NCBI GenBank assembly: GCA_003216895.1
Contig: QCID01000001.1
Location: forward strand, 62,001 to 126,000
Length of the DNA: 64,000 nucleotides
Direction of reading: 5' to 3'
From: Prochlorococcus sp. AG-402-K04
GTDB taxonomy: Bacteria; Cyanobacteriota; Cyanobacteriia; PCC-6307; Cyanobiaceae
Positions within the stretch are counted from its first letter, which is position 1, and the number at the start of each line of letters is the position of its first letter. The notes below the pieces were generated by a model that was not told the origin of the DNA, searched no databases, and saw only the letters and a program-made list of their open reading frames with translations. This document shows positions 8,528 to 16,715 of this stretch, piece by piece. The position numbers and the translations under genes were made by a program.

Positions 8528-9985
8528 TTAAATAAATAGGGATTCAGTGTCATCTTCTGAACTAACTATTCCAACCTTTACTAAATCTGTTGACCCACTT
8601 ACGCCTGATAATGTTCCTGCTGTTTCAACTACAAGATCACCTTGCTTTAAAATATTCATTTTTTTTGCCATTTTCATAGCATCATCAAATGTTTTTGAGG
8701 TGCTTGTTTGATTTTCTATTAGAAGTGGTGTGACTCCCCAGACAAGTTGAAGTGTGCTCGCTACACTTTTTTCATTTGTTACTGCCAGTACAGGGGTTGC
8801 AGGCCTAAATTTACTTACATTTTTAGCCGTTGCACCACTTTTTGTTAAAGGTATTATGGCGGCTGCGTTTATTTGTCTTGCAATGCTGCTAACAGCAGCA
8901 CTTATCGCATTTGGAATTGTGCTTGGAAGATGACTTTCCAATGCTTTTTGTGGATAATCTCTTTCAATTCTTTTCGCAATAGTAGCCATTGTTGCTACGG
9001 CCTCAATTGGATAATCTCCTACAGCAGTTTCGTTTGAAAGCATTACAGCATCTGTACCATCGAGTATTGCATTTGCTACATCGCTCACTTCTGCTCGAGT
9101 AGGCCTTGGGCTTGAGGCCATTGAATCGAGCATTTGTGTGGCAGTAATGATTGGTATGCCAAGGCTGTTTGCTTTCTTGATAAGTTGTTTTTGTAACAAT
9201 GGAACCTCTTCTGCTGGCATCTCTACACCGAGATCACCTCTAGCCACCATTACTCCATCACAAAGTTTTAAAACAGAGTCTATTTGATCAATCGCTTCAA
9301 ATTTTTCTATTTTAGCTACTACTGGTGTATCAAACCCATGATTTCTAATTAAATCTTTTATTTCTATTAAATCTGACGGATTTCTTACAAAACTCAGTGC
9401 TACCCAATCAACACCTTTACTTAAACCAAACTCTAAATCTTTTTTATCTTTTTCAGTTAATGCCCTAATAGATAATTGAACATCAGGGAAATTAACTCCT
9501 TTATTGTTTGATAGAACACCACCAACTGTTATTGAACAAATTAATCTTTGTTGTTTTAAATCAACTTCTTCAACTTTCATTTCTACTCTTCCATCGTCCA
9601 AAAGAATCCGATTCCCTACAGTTACTTCTTCAGCTAGTTTGTCATAAGTTACATTTGCCTGATCCTTATTACAGTCAATATTTTTTGATGTAAGAATAAA
9701 TTTATCACCATTTTTAACATTAACAGGTCCATCTTTAAATCTGCCAAGTCTAATTTTTGGCCCCTGAAGATCTTGAAGTATTCCGATATGTATTCCTAGT
9801 TCATCTGAAACTTGCCTAATAGTTTTTATTCTTTGAGCATGTTCTTCATGGTCTCCATGGCTAAAGTTTAGACGAAAAGTAGTTGCACCAGCTGCTACTA
9901 GTTTTGATATTTGGCTCGCACTTTCAGTTGCGGGTCCAATTGTGGCTACAATTTTGGTTCTTCTTGCTAAGTCTAGTATTGTCAT
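8528..9985 (-). CDS. pyk: Pyruvate kinase
   Basis: A 485-aa enzyme converting phosphoenolpyruvate and ADP to pyruvate and ATP in lower glycolysis. Visible motifs are RTKIVATIGPAT at the N terminus, VAKIEKFEAID with catalytic Lys225, the metal-binding MVARGDLGVE (246-255) and TATQMLDSM (281-289). The C-terminal allosteric-type domain runs from about 355 to 480. Length fits the compact bacterial form without an added PEP-utiliser domain. It heads the pyk-macB pair on the minus strand and is divergent from the MazG-like gene across about 77 bp. Confidence 0.95.
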   Translation of the reverse strand: MTILDLARRTKIVATIGPATESASQISKLVAAGATTFRLNFSHGDHEEHAQRIKTIRQVSDELGIHIGILQDLQGPKIRLGRFKDGPVNVKNGDKFILTSKNIDCNKDQANVTYDKLAEEVTVGNRILLDDGRVEMKVEEVDLKQQRLICSITVGGVLSNNKGVNFPDVQLSIRALTEKDKKDLEFGLSKGVDWVALSFVRNPSDLIEIKDLIRNHGFDTPVVAKIEKFEAIDQIDSVLKLCDGVMVARGDLGVEMPAEEVPLLQKQLIKKANSLGIPIITATQMLDSMASSPRPTRAEVSDVANAILDGTDAVMLSNETAVGDYPIEAVATMATIAKRIERDYPQKALESHLPSTIPNAISAAVSSIARQINAAAIIPLTKSGATAKNVSKFRPATPVLAVTNEKSVASTLQLVWGVTPLLIENQTSTSKTFDDAMKMAKKMNILKQGDLVVETAGTLSGVSGSTDLVKVGIVSSEDDTESLFI

Positions 9986-10062
9986 TTAGATGAATGTGAT
10001 AACAAAAAACTAACATCCAATAGTGTTTAAATTGTCAACTTTGTTTTTTCAATAAAGGAAAC

Positions 10063-10392
10063 ATGGAATTAAATCATTATCAAAGAGAATCTCGTAAGAC
10101 GGCTCTTTATCCAGATGTTGGTAATAATGCCATTTATCCAACTTTAGGGCTTGTTGGTGAGGCAGGGGAGGTAGCAGATAAAGTAAAAAAAATTTTAAGA
10201 GATAAGAAAGGTGTATTTGATGAAGATAGTAAAGATGCAATTAAATTTGAACTTGGGGATGTCCTCTGGTACATATCCCAATTGTCTAGTGAATTGGGAT
10301 ATGAATTAGATGATATTGCTTATTCAAACTTGCAAAAGCTTAAAAGCAGAAAAATCAGAGGAAAAATAGGAGGAAGCGGTGATAATAGATAA
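10063..10392 (+). CDS. MazG-like nucleotide pyrophosphohydrolase
   Basis: A 109-aa all-alpha NTP pyrophosphohydrolase of the MazG-like superfamily. The metal-binding motif is intact: E33-x-x-E36 in GEAGEVADKVKK and E63-x-x-D66 in FELGDVLWYI. The single short domain resembles the stand-alone MazG-like proteins of cyanobacteria and their phages rather than full-length two-domain MazG. It probably hydrolyses non-canonical or regulatory nucleotides; the substrate cannot be read from sequence. It is the only plus-strand gene in a 7.3-12.8 kb minus-strand block, with 6 bp between its stop and that of the YggT gene. Confidence 0.85.
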   Translation: MELNHYQRESRKTALYPDVGNNAIYPTLGLVGEAGEVADKVKKILRDKKGVFDEDSKDAIKFELGDVLWYISQLSSELGYELDDIAYSNLQKLKSRKIRGKIGGSGDNR

Positions 10393-10398
10393 TTTTGA

Positions 10399-10689
10399 TC
10401 AACTTGCAGCAGCAAAGAAAAATTGCATCTCAGCTCTACTAATTAAGTCTTGAAGTACATTAAGCAGTATAAATCCAAGTATGGGTGATAAGTCTAGACC
10501 TCCTAATGGGGGTATTATTCCTCTGAAAAAATTTAAATACGGATCAGTAATAGCAGATAGATTTAGCAAAATAGGATTGCTCATATCAATGTTAGGGAAC
10601 CAGGTAAGCATGACTCGAATAAACAATAGAAAGAGGTATATGCCTATAGTTTTGGCTAATACGTCCAAAATAATCGCAATGGTTTCCAT
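10399..10689 (-). CDS. YggT family membrane protein
   Basis: A 96-aa protein with two hydrophobic segments (about 8-28 and 68-86) separated by the conserved TDPYLNFFRGIIPPLGGLDLSP-type stretch, here around residues 47-68. This Pro/Gly-rich DPY...PP.GG.D.SP pattern is the YggT/Ycf19 signature. The family is linked to membrane organisation, cell division and plastid nucleoid distribution, but its molecular role is not settled. It lies 24 bp downstream of scpB, in the same direction. Confidence 0.85.
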   Translation of the reverse strand: METIAIILDVLAKTIGIYLFLLFIRVMLTWFPNIDMSNPILLNLSAITDPYLNFFRGIIPPLGGLDLSPILGFILLNVLQDLISRAEMQFFFAAAS

Positions 10690-10713
10690 TATGCTTTAAA
10701 AATTTTTTTTATT

Positions 10714-11220
10714 TTAGGCTGCATCTAAATCTTTTGCTTGATCTGGATCGGGCACTACTGAAAATGTTTGATGGAATTTCTCAGAAAGAGTTAACCAAAA
10801 TGAACGTCCATCTTTTTGTCGCCTTCTTTCGACAAAATTTTTGTCTACGAGTTCTTTAATGTGATCGTATGCACCAGAGCCTCTTAGATCAACTAATTCT
10901 GATTGAAGTATCTTTTTCTTAAGCGCAACAGTAGCAAGCGTTCTAAGGGTTGCAATCGATAAATCTGCTGGCAAGAGATCTTGAACTAATTCTCCCAGCC
11001 CTTGTCTTAGTTCTAAGCTGTAAAAATTTTTATTTTCATTAATTTCTAGAGCTGTATCTCGTTGAGCATATCCTGCTTTTAGTTCCCATAAAGCTTTTTC
11101 TACTTCAACAATATCTTTATCTAATAGTTCAGCCATCTCTTTCGATGATGTTGGCCTTCCTTTGAGATAAAGGATTGCCTCAATCCTCGCTGGTAATGAG
11201 ATTTGTCTGCTCTCATTCAT
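10714..11220 (-). CDS. scpB: Segregation and condensation protein B (ScpB)
   Basis: A 168-aa protein from ATG 11220 (MNESRQISLPARIEAILYL). An upstream in-frame ATG at 11283 would give 189 aa but overlaps ilvA by 17 bp and adds a basic stretch before the family core. The sequence has the two winged-helix halves of ScpB, with ILYLKGRPTSSKEMAELL in the first and the conserved LATVALKKKILQSELVDLRG region in the second. ScpB acts with ScpA and SMC as the bacterial condensin. scpA and smc are not in this window. Confidence 0.88.
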   Translation of the reverse strand: MNESRQISLPARIEAILYLKGRPTSSKEMAELLDKDIVEVEKALWELKAGYAQRDTALEINENKNFYSLELRQGLGELVQDLLPADLSIATLRTLATVALKKKILQSELVDLRGSGAYDHIKELVDKNFVERRRQKDGRSFWLTLSEKFHQTFSVVPDPDQAKDLDAA

Positions 11221-11266
11221 GAGTGCAAATTGGATAATTTTTCTTTTATAACCAAAATTAACGCGT

Positions 11267-12811
11267 CTAATTGAACTCTGCACCTAAAAATAATCTATAC
11301 GCAGGATTATCAGTTTCTTTCCAATTCTTATAGCCAACTTTTTGAACAAATTTATCCCAAGCTGGAATATCAGAATCGTTTACCAGCACTCCTATTACTA
11401 TTCTTCCGGTGTCAGCACCATGGTTTCGATAGTGAAAGATGCTTATTGTCCATTCGGGTCTCATTGTGTTAACAAATCTCATTAAGGCTCCAGGCCTTTC
11501 AGGAAATTCAAATCTGTAAAGTAATTCTCTGTATTCTCCTTTAGATACTTTATTTATTGTTCTTGGTAGCCTACCCCCAACCATATGCCTGAGATGAACC
11601 TTTGATAATTCATCGTTGCTTAAATCATGACAATCAAATCCTCTCTGTCTGATTTCATCAATTAACAATTTTCGATCATTGGTATTGGATACTTCTACGC
11701 CCATAAATATTTGAGCTGTTTTACCTGCTGACATTCTGTAACTAAACTCAGTTAAGCTTCTTGATCCAAGAGTTTCACATAAAACTTTTAAACTTCCTGC
11801 TTTCTCTGGTATTCCTACTGCAATCATTGCTTCTTTTTCTTCTCCTAATTCGGCCCTTTCTGCTACAAATCTTAGTCGTTCAAAATTCATATTTGCACCA
11901 CAGGCAATCGCTACAAGGTTTTTATCTTTTAACTGATTCTTAATAATATGTTTTTTTAAACCAGCAATGGATAATGCCCCTGCTGGTTCAAGAATTGAGC
12001 GTGTATCTTCGAAAACATCTTTAATAGCCGCACAGATTTCGTCAGTATTTACAGTAACCATTTCATCAACACATTTTTTACAAATCGAGAAAGTGTTTTC
12101 TCCCACCTTCTTTACCGCAACACCGTCTGCAAACAGTCCAACACTTTCAAGTTCTACAGGTTTGTTAGCTTTTAGTGAAAGTGTCATTGCGCAGGCATCT
12201 TCAGGCTCAACACCAATAATTTTTGTATCTGGCCATATTGATTTTACGTAGGCACTTACTCCTGCTATTAGTCCTCCTCCTCCTACTGCTATATAAATAG
12301 CGTTAGGTGGTTTATTACTCTGCCGAAGTATTTCTAGACCTATTGTTCCCTGTCCCGCAATGACTTCGGGATCATCAAATGGATGAATGAAAGTTAGATT
12401 TTCTTTTTTAGATATTTCTAGTGCTTTTTCGTAGCATTCATCATAAGTTTCCCCAAAAAGAACAACTTCAGCATTGTGTGACTCAACAGCTCTTACTTTC
12501 ATTATTGGAGTTGTTAGAGGCATCACAATCACTGATCTACATTTAAGGAATGATGCACTTAATGCAACTCCCTGTGCATGGTTCCCAGCGCTTGATGCAA
12601 TTACTCCTTTGCAAAGCTCTTCCTTCGACAGCTGAGACATGCGATTGAATGCACCTCTTAACTTGAATGAAAAGACAGGTTGAAGGTCTTCTCTCTTAAA
12701 CCAAATGTCGTTTTTGAATTTTTTACTTAAGTTTTTTGCCCTTTCTAGTGGGGTTTCTTCAGCAACGTCATAAACCCGAGCTCTTAGTATTTTCTGTAGA
12801 TAGTCCTCCAT
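11267..12811 (-). CDS. ilvA: Threonine ammonia-lyase, biosynthetic (IlvA)
   Basis: A 514-aa PLP enzyme that deaminates threonine to 2-oxobutanoate, the first committed step of isoleucine synthesis. The PLP lysine is Lys50 in FSFKLRGAFNRM, the phosphate loop is in the VGGGGLIAG segment, and SSAGNHAQGVA follows the usual spacing. The C-terminal 180 residues form two ACT-like regulatory domains (from about residue 328), which mark the biosynthetic, isoleucine-inhibited form. It is divergent from dxs across about 120 bp. Confidence 0.95.
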   Translation of the reverse strand: MEDYLQKILRARVYDVAEETPLERAKNLSKKFKNDIWFKREDLQPVFSFKLRGAFNRMSQLSKEELCKGVIASSAGNHAQGVALSASFLKCRSVIVMPLTTPIMKVRAVESHNAEVVLFGETYDECYEKALEISKKENLTFIHPFDDPEVIAGQGTIGLEILRQSNKPPNAIYIAVGGGGLIAGVSAYVKSIWPDTKIIGVEPEDACAMTLSLKANKPVELESVGLFADGVAVKKVGENTFSICKKCVDEMVTVNTDEICAAIKDVFEDTRSILEPAGALSIAGLKKHIIKNQLKDKNLVAIACGANMNFERLRFVAERAELGEEKEAMIAVGIPEKAGSLKVLCETLGSRSLTEFSYRMSAGKTAQIFMGVEVSNTNDRKLLIDEIRQRGFDCHDLSNDELSKVHLRHMVGGRLPRTINKVSKGEYRELLYRFEFPERPGALMRFVNTMRPEWTISIFHYRNHGADTGRIVIGVLVNDSDIPAWDKFVQKVGYKNWKETDNPAYRLFLGAEFN

Positions 12812-12930
12812 ATCTAGTTTTTCACCGATTTTGGTTTTATATATTTTCTACATTCCATTTGTTCTTGTGCAAGTTTTATCAAAATGTAGGGTAGACCTCG
12901 TAGATTGGTGGGATTCAATCTCAGAGTTAT

Positions 12931-14817
12931 ATGCGTCTGAGCCAGTTAAGTCATCCGAATGAGCTTCATGGCTTAGCCATTAGTGAATTGGAAGATGTTG
13001 CTTGCCAAATTAGAGAAAGGCATCTTCAAGTTGTTTCTACTAGTGGTGGGCACTTAGGTCCAGGTCTTGGTGTTGTTGAGTTAACAATTGCTCTCTATCA
13101 GACTTTAGATTTAGATGTCGATAAAGTTATTTGGGATGTTGGACATCAAGCCTATCCTCACAAGTTAATAACTGGTAGATACGATCGATTTGATTCACTT
13201 AGACAGCAAAAAGGAGTAGCTGGTTACCTAAAAAGAACAGAAAGTAAATTTGATCATTTTGGAGCAGGGCATGCAAGCACTTCTATTTCCGCTGCTCTTG
13301 GAATGGCGATAGCTAGAGATCGAAAAGGAGAAAATTATAAATGTGTAGCAGTGATTGGAGATGGTGCATTAACTGGTGGGATGGCTTTAGAGGCTATAAA
13401 TCACGCTGGGCACCTTCCAAAAACTCCTCTTTTGGTTGTCTTAAATGATAATGATATGTCGATTTCCCCTCCTGTTGGAGCATTGTCGACATATTTAAAT
13501 CGTATGCGGCATAGCCCACCTGTTCAATTCATATCCGACAGTGTCCAAGAAAGTGTCAAAAATCTTCCTTTTATGGGTGATGCTATTCAAGAGGAATTTA
13601 AATCTTTAACTGGTAGTGTTAGACGTTTGGCAGTTCCTAGTGTTGGTGCTGTCTTTGAGGAATTGGGTTTTACTTACATGGGTCCTGTAGATGGGCATGA
13701 TATTGCTGAATTGACTAGGACATTTAATGCTGCGCATAAAGTTGGTGGCCCTGTGATGGTCCATGTAGCTACTACAAAAGGGAAAGGTTATCCATATGCT
13801 GAGGCTGATCAGGTTGGTTACCATGCTCAGTCTTCTTTCGATTTGACGACAGGAAAATCTATTCCTTCTAAAACTCCTAAACCTCCAAGTTTTAGTAAGG
13901 TTTTTGGTCAAACTCTAGTAAAGCTTTGTGAGCAAGACAGCAAGATTGTTGGAATTACTGCAGCGATGGCAGAAGGTACTGCTTTAAATCTTTTACAGAA
14001 AGCAATTCCCGATCAATATGTAGATGTTGGCATAGCTGAGCAACATGCTGTAACTCTTGCTGGTGGAATGGCTTGCGAAGGAATTAAACCAGTTGTAGCT
14101 ATTTACAGTACTTTCTTACAACGTGCATATGATCAGTTAATTCATGATATTGGAATACAGAATTTACCCGTTACTTTTGTATTAGACAGAGCTGGAATTG
14201 TTGGGGCTGATGGCCCAACTCATCAGGGACAATATGACATTAGTTATTTAAGATGTATTCCTAATTTTACTGTTATGGCTCCTAAGGATGAGTCTGAATT
14301 GCAGCAAATGTTAGTTACTTGCATTAATCACAATGGTCCGTCTGCTTTAAGAATACCTAGAGGATCAGGAGAGGGAGCTGCTTTAATGGAGGAAGGATGG
14401 GAGTCTCTAGAAATTGGTAAGGCTGAGATAATAGAAGAAGGCAATAATTTATTGATAATTGGCTATGGATCTATGGTTTGCCCAGCAATTAAAACAGCAG
14501 CAATACTCAAAAAATCTGGAGTTAATAGTACTGTTATTAATGCTCGTTTTATAAGACCATTAGATGAGGAAACTATACATAAAGCTGCAAAAAGAATTGG
14601 TAAAGTAGTAACAATGGAAGAAGGAACATTGTTGGGCGGTTTTGGATCTGCAGTCGTTGAATCTTTTAATGATAATGATATTTTTGTTCCTACATTAAGA
14701 ATTGGAATACCAGATCAATTAGTAGATCATGCAACTCCACAGCAGAGCAAAGAGTCCCTTGGCTTAACTCCTGAGATGATGGCTGATCAAATTAGAAATA
14801 AATTTAATTTTAATTAA
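12931..14817 (+). CDS. dxs: 1-deoxy-D-xylulose-5-phosphate synthase (Dxs)
   Basis: A 628-aa thiamine-diphosphate enzyme condensing pyruvate with glyceraldehyde 3-phosphate, the entry step of the MEP isoprenoid pathway that feeds chlorophyll phytyl tails, carotenoids and quinones. The ThDP motif runs from [18 protein letters not shown] to NDNDMSISP, the catalytic Glu is in [16 protein letters not shown], and [16 protein letters not shown] marks the pyrimidine domain. Length is standard. It ends at a strong hairpin shared with the convergent psaK gene. Confidence 0.96.
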   Translation: MRLSQLSHPNELHGLAISELEDVACQIRERHLQVVSTSGGHLGPGLGVVELTIALYQTLDLDVDKVIWDVGHQAYPHKLITGRYDRFDSLRQQKGVAGYLKRTESKFDHFGAGHASTSISAALGMAIARDRKGENYKCVAVIGDGALTGGMALEAINHAGHLPKTPLLVVLNDNDMSISPPVGALSTYLNRMRHSPPVQFISDSVQESVKNLPFMGDAIQEEFKSLTGSVRRLAVPSVGAVFEELGFTYMGPVDGHDIAELTRTFNAAHKVGGPVMVHVATTKGKGYPYAEADQVGYHAQSSFDLTTGKSIPSKTPKPPSFSKVFGQTLVKLCEQDSKIVGITAAMAEGTALNLLQKAIPDQYVDVGIAEQHAVTLAGGMACEGIKPVVAIYSTFLQRAYDQLIHDIGIQNLPVTFVLDRAGIVGADGPTHQGQYDISYLRCIPNFTVMAPKDESELQQMLVTCINHNGPSALRIPRGSGEGAALMEEGWESLEIGKAEIIEEGNNLLIIGYGSMVCPAIKTAAILKKSGVNSTVINARFIRPLDEETIHKAAKRIGKVVTMEEGTLLGGFGSAVVESFNDNDIFVPTLRIGIPDQLVDHATPQQSKESLGLTPEMMADQIRNKFNFN

Positions 14818-14832
14818 TTATTAAATAAAAAA

Positions 14833-14861
14833 AAAAAGGATTATAAAAAATAATCCTTTTT
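14833..14861. terminator. Bidirectional hairpin terminator between dxs and psaK
   Basis: An 11-bp perfect inverted repeat, AAAAAGGATTA / TAATCCTTTTT, flanks a 7-base loop, with A-runs on one side and T-runs on the other. It lies 16 bp after the dxs stop and 26 bp after the psaK stop on the other strand, so it can end transcription both ways. Confidence 0.85.
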
Positions 14862-14887
14862 ACTTAGATTTAATTTAGGAAATTAAT

Positions 14888-15148
14888 TTATAAAACGCCT
14901 CTCGCAGCAAGTCCCAAAATTGATCCTATTCCCAAAACATGTCCTAAGCAGTTTGCAGCGACAAAAGAGCCATGACTTAATCCACCATAAAATTGTGCAT
15001 TAGGCATTGGAAAGCCTTCATTTGGCTTTTCGATGTTAGATCTTGCTATAGCATAGGCAAGCAAGTTACAGATGATCATTACAACGGCACATTTTGGAGA
15101 CCACTGGAATGTCACTGGATCAGCTGCTGCTAATAAAGTTGTGAACAT
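14888..15148 (-). CDS. psaK: Photosystem I reaction centre subunit PsaK
   Basis: An 86-aa thylakoid protein with two hydrophobic helices (about 20-37 and 60-84). The TFQWSPKCAVVMIICNLLAY start, the IEKPNEG loop and the GSFVAANCLGHVLGIGSILG helix match PsaK, a peripheral PSI subunit at the edge of the complex that binds chlorophyll. A TTGACG hexamer (minus strand, 15199-15204) lies upstream with a GATAAT at 15173-15178, at an overly long spacing. It follows the DUF3593 gene by 70 bp and ends at the shared hairpin. Confidence 0.93.
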   Translation of the reverse strand: MFTTLLAAADPVTFQWSPKCAVVMIICNLLAYAIARSNIEKPNEGFPMPNAQFYGGLSHGSFVAANCLGHVLGIGSILGLAARGVL

Positions 15149-15218
15149 CTTTTATCCCTATTGATTAATTTCATTATCGACCATAAAGAATGCTTTTGCG
15201 TCAAATGTTACTCACCTC

Positions 15219-15563
15219 TTAAGAGTTTTTTACTTCCCTTTTGGTTTTGTCTGACTGCAACATCAAAACAAAACCATAAACCACAAATGCATCGCTAATC
15301 GTCAAAAAGGATTCAGCTAGTCCATGAAGTACATCTACATTTGTTAGTTCTTCACCAAAAAATATTTGTGAGATTATTGCGAAAACTATCGTCATGAAAA
15401 CAAATAAGAGAGTTAATTTAAAACCTAAGAATGATATTTTTGGTATTGATTTTGTTTTTCCTGCGTAACGTAGGAAAACTAGATAGGGAAGTAGTGAAAG
15501 AATAAAAAATGGACTAGGATCGATTCTTGCAATTGACTCAAGACTAAGAATTGAAATATTCAT
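15219..15563 (-). CDS. DUF3593 membrane protein
   Basis: A 114-aa protein with three or four hydrophobic segments and the N-terminal LESIARIDPSPFFILSLLPY region typical, from memory, of DUF3593, found in cyanobacteria and plastid-bearing eukaryotes. Function unknown. Its ATG overlaps the stop of the DUF2499 gene by 4 bp (ATGA), which implies translational coupling. The two DUF families commonly sit side by side in cyanobacteria, so they may form one membrane unit. Confidence 0.8.
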   Translation of the reverse strand: MNISILSLESIARIDPSPFFILSLLPYLVFLRYAGKTKSIPKISFLGFKLTLLFVFMTIVFAIISQIFFGEELTNVDVLHGLAESFLTISDAFVVYGFVLMLQSDKTKREVKNS

Positions 15564-15868
15564 TGGTTTGGTTGTGATGACTCAGATCTAAATAAATTCC
15601 ATGCTGCAAATGCAAGACATATATTTCCTAGAGTTGTAAGTGCTGCTTGAAGAACAACTAAACCTTTTAATTCAATACTGTTGTCGAAGATATGCCATGT
15701 GATAGCTGCCATAGCACTAGCTAAATTAGGCAACATGGCTAAGGCAAAATAACCTAAGGCCTTGTTATTTGATTTTGATGAAATGTAGTCAATTATTATT
15801 ATTGCAATCGCCCACTCAAATAGGGTTGCAATGTGGATAAACCATGTTCCCAATGAAAGTTCATGCAT
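15560..15868 (-). CDS. DUF2499 membrane protein
   Basis: A 102-aa protein beginning MHELSLGTWFIHIATLFEWA, with about three transmembrane helices and the AMAAITWHIFDN stretch with Trp and His that I associate with DUF2499, a family of cyanobacteria and chloroplasts. Function unknown. Its start overlaps the end of the peroxiredoxin gene by 8 bp and its stop overlaps the DUF3593 start by 4 bp, so the three genes are almost certainly one operon. Confidence 0.8.
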   Translation of the reverse strand: MHELSLGTWFIHIATLFEWAIAIIIIDYISSKSNNKALGYFALAMLPNLASAMAAITWHIFDNSIELKGLVVLQAALTTLGNICLAFAAWNLFRSESSQPNQ

Positions 15869-16415
15869 ATATTTTTTTTTGTTTAATAAGCTCTTCTAAA
15901 ACTTCTTGAGCATGTCCAATGGGCCTTACTCCTATCCATTTATATACAACTATACCCTTTGGATTGATCATAAATGTATTTCTTTTTGAATAAGGATCCA
16001 ACCAAGAATCGTATGATTTACTTGTTTCTCCGGTTGTATCTGAAAGTAGCGTATATCCTAGCTTTGCGGAGGTGCAAAATGATTCATGTTCTTCTTCATT
16101 GTCAGCAGATATACCCACCACGGAGCAATTAAGGTTTTTAAATTTAGAAAGATTATCTTGAAATGCTTTGGCTTGTAATGTGCAACCACTTGAGAAATCC
16201 TTAGGATAAAAATATAAAATTATCCATTGACCGAAAAAATCATCTATAGACCATTCATTTTGATTCGGATTGTTTTTGTTGAACCCATTTAATAAAAAAT
16301 AAGGTGCTTTTTGTCCAAGGCTAACTGAATTTACACTTGCAAATAATCTTGAAGGTTTAACAAATATAATATTAGAAAATAAAACAAAAGATTTTATAAA
16401 TTGCCTTCTTTTCAT
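15861..16415 (-). CDS. Peroxiredoxin (BCP/PrxQ-like) with Tat-like leader
   Basis: A 184-aa AhpC/TSA-fold thiol peroxidase. The peroxidatic Cys78 sits in YPKDFSSGCTLQAKAF. PrxQ proteins usually have a resolving Cys five residues later, but Lys83 is there, so Cys97 or Cys114 or an external thiol must resolve. The N terminus MKRRQFIKSFVLFSNIIF has a twin-arginine pattern (RRxFIK) and a hydrophobic core, which suggests export across the thylakoid or plasma membrane. It follows rpmB by 18 bp and overlaps DUF2499. Confidence 0.85.
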   Translation of the reverse strand: MKRRQFIKSFVLFSNIIFVKPSRLFASVNSVSLGQKAPYFLLNGFNKNNPNQNEWSIDDFFGQWIILYFYPKDFSSGCTLQAKAFQDNLSKFKNLNCSVVGISADNEEEHESFCTSAKLGYTLLSDTTGETSKSYDSWLDPYSKRNTFMINPKGIVVYKWIGVRPIGHAQEVLEELIKQKKIYA

Positions 16416-16433
16416 TTGATTGACAAATGAAAT

Positions 16434-16670
16434 TTATAGTTTGTTTAAATCTACCCCTAATGATTTGGCATATTTTCCTAATCCCTTCTTCTGAATAGTT
16501 TTCAGTGCTCTTGTCGTTACTCTTATATTGATCCATTTGTTTTCTTCTTCCCACCATAATCTACGCTGCTGCAGATTTGCTTGCTGCAATTTTTTGGTTC
16601 TAATATGGGAATGGCTGACTGACATTCCATTGTTAGCTCTTGTGCCTGTAAGTTGGCAAACCCTAGACAT
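16434..16670 (-). CDS. rpmB: 50S ribosomal protein L28
   Basis: A 78-aa basic protein beginning [20 protein letters not shown], with the [20 protein letters not shown] segment typical of bacterial L28. The Cys-containing N terminus (CQLTG) is the bacterial form. It is a 50S subunit protein. It lies 45 bp after htpG and 18 bp before the peroxiredoxin gene, all in the same direction. Confidence 0.95.
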   Translation of the reverse strand: MSRVCQLTGTRANNGMSVSHSHIRTKKLQQANLQQRRLWWEEENKWINIRVTTRALKTIQKKGLGKYAKSLGVDLNKL

Positions 16671-16715
16671 TTTTTAAACTTAATCGTTTTTTTATTCTAT
16701 CAAATGAGATTGAGA

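Noticed and set aside
13606-13911. 101-aa minus-strand frame inside dxs
   Set aside because: It is antisense to a well-supported dxs region and has random-looking composition.
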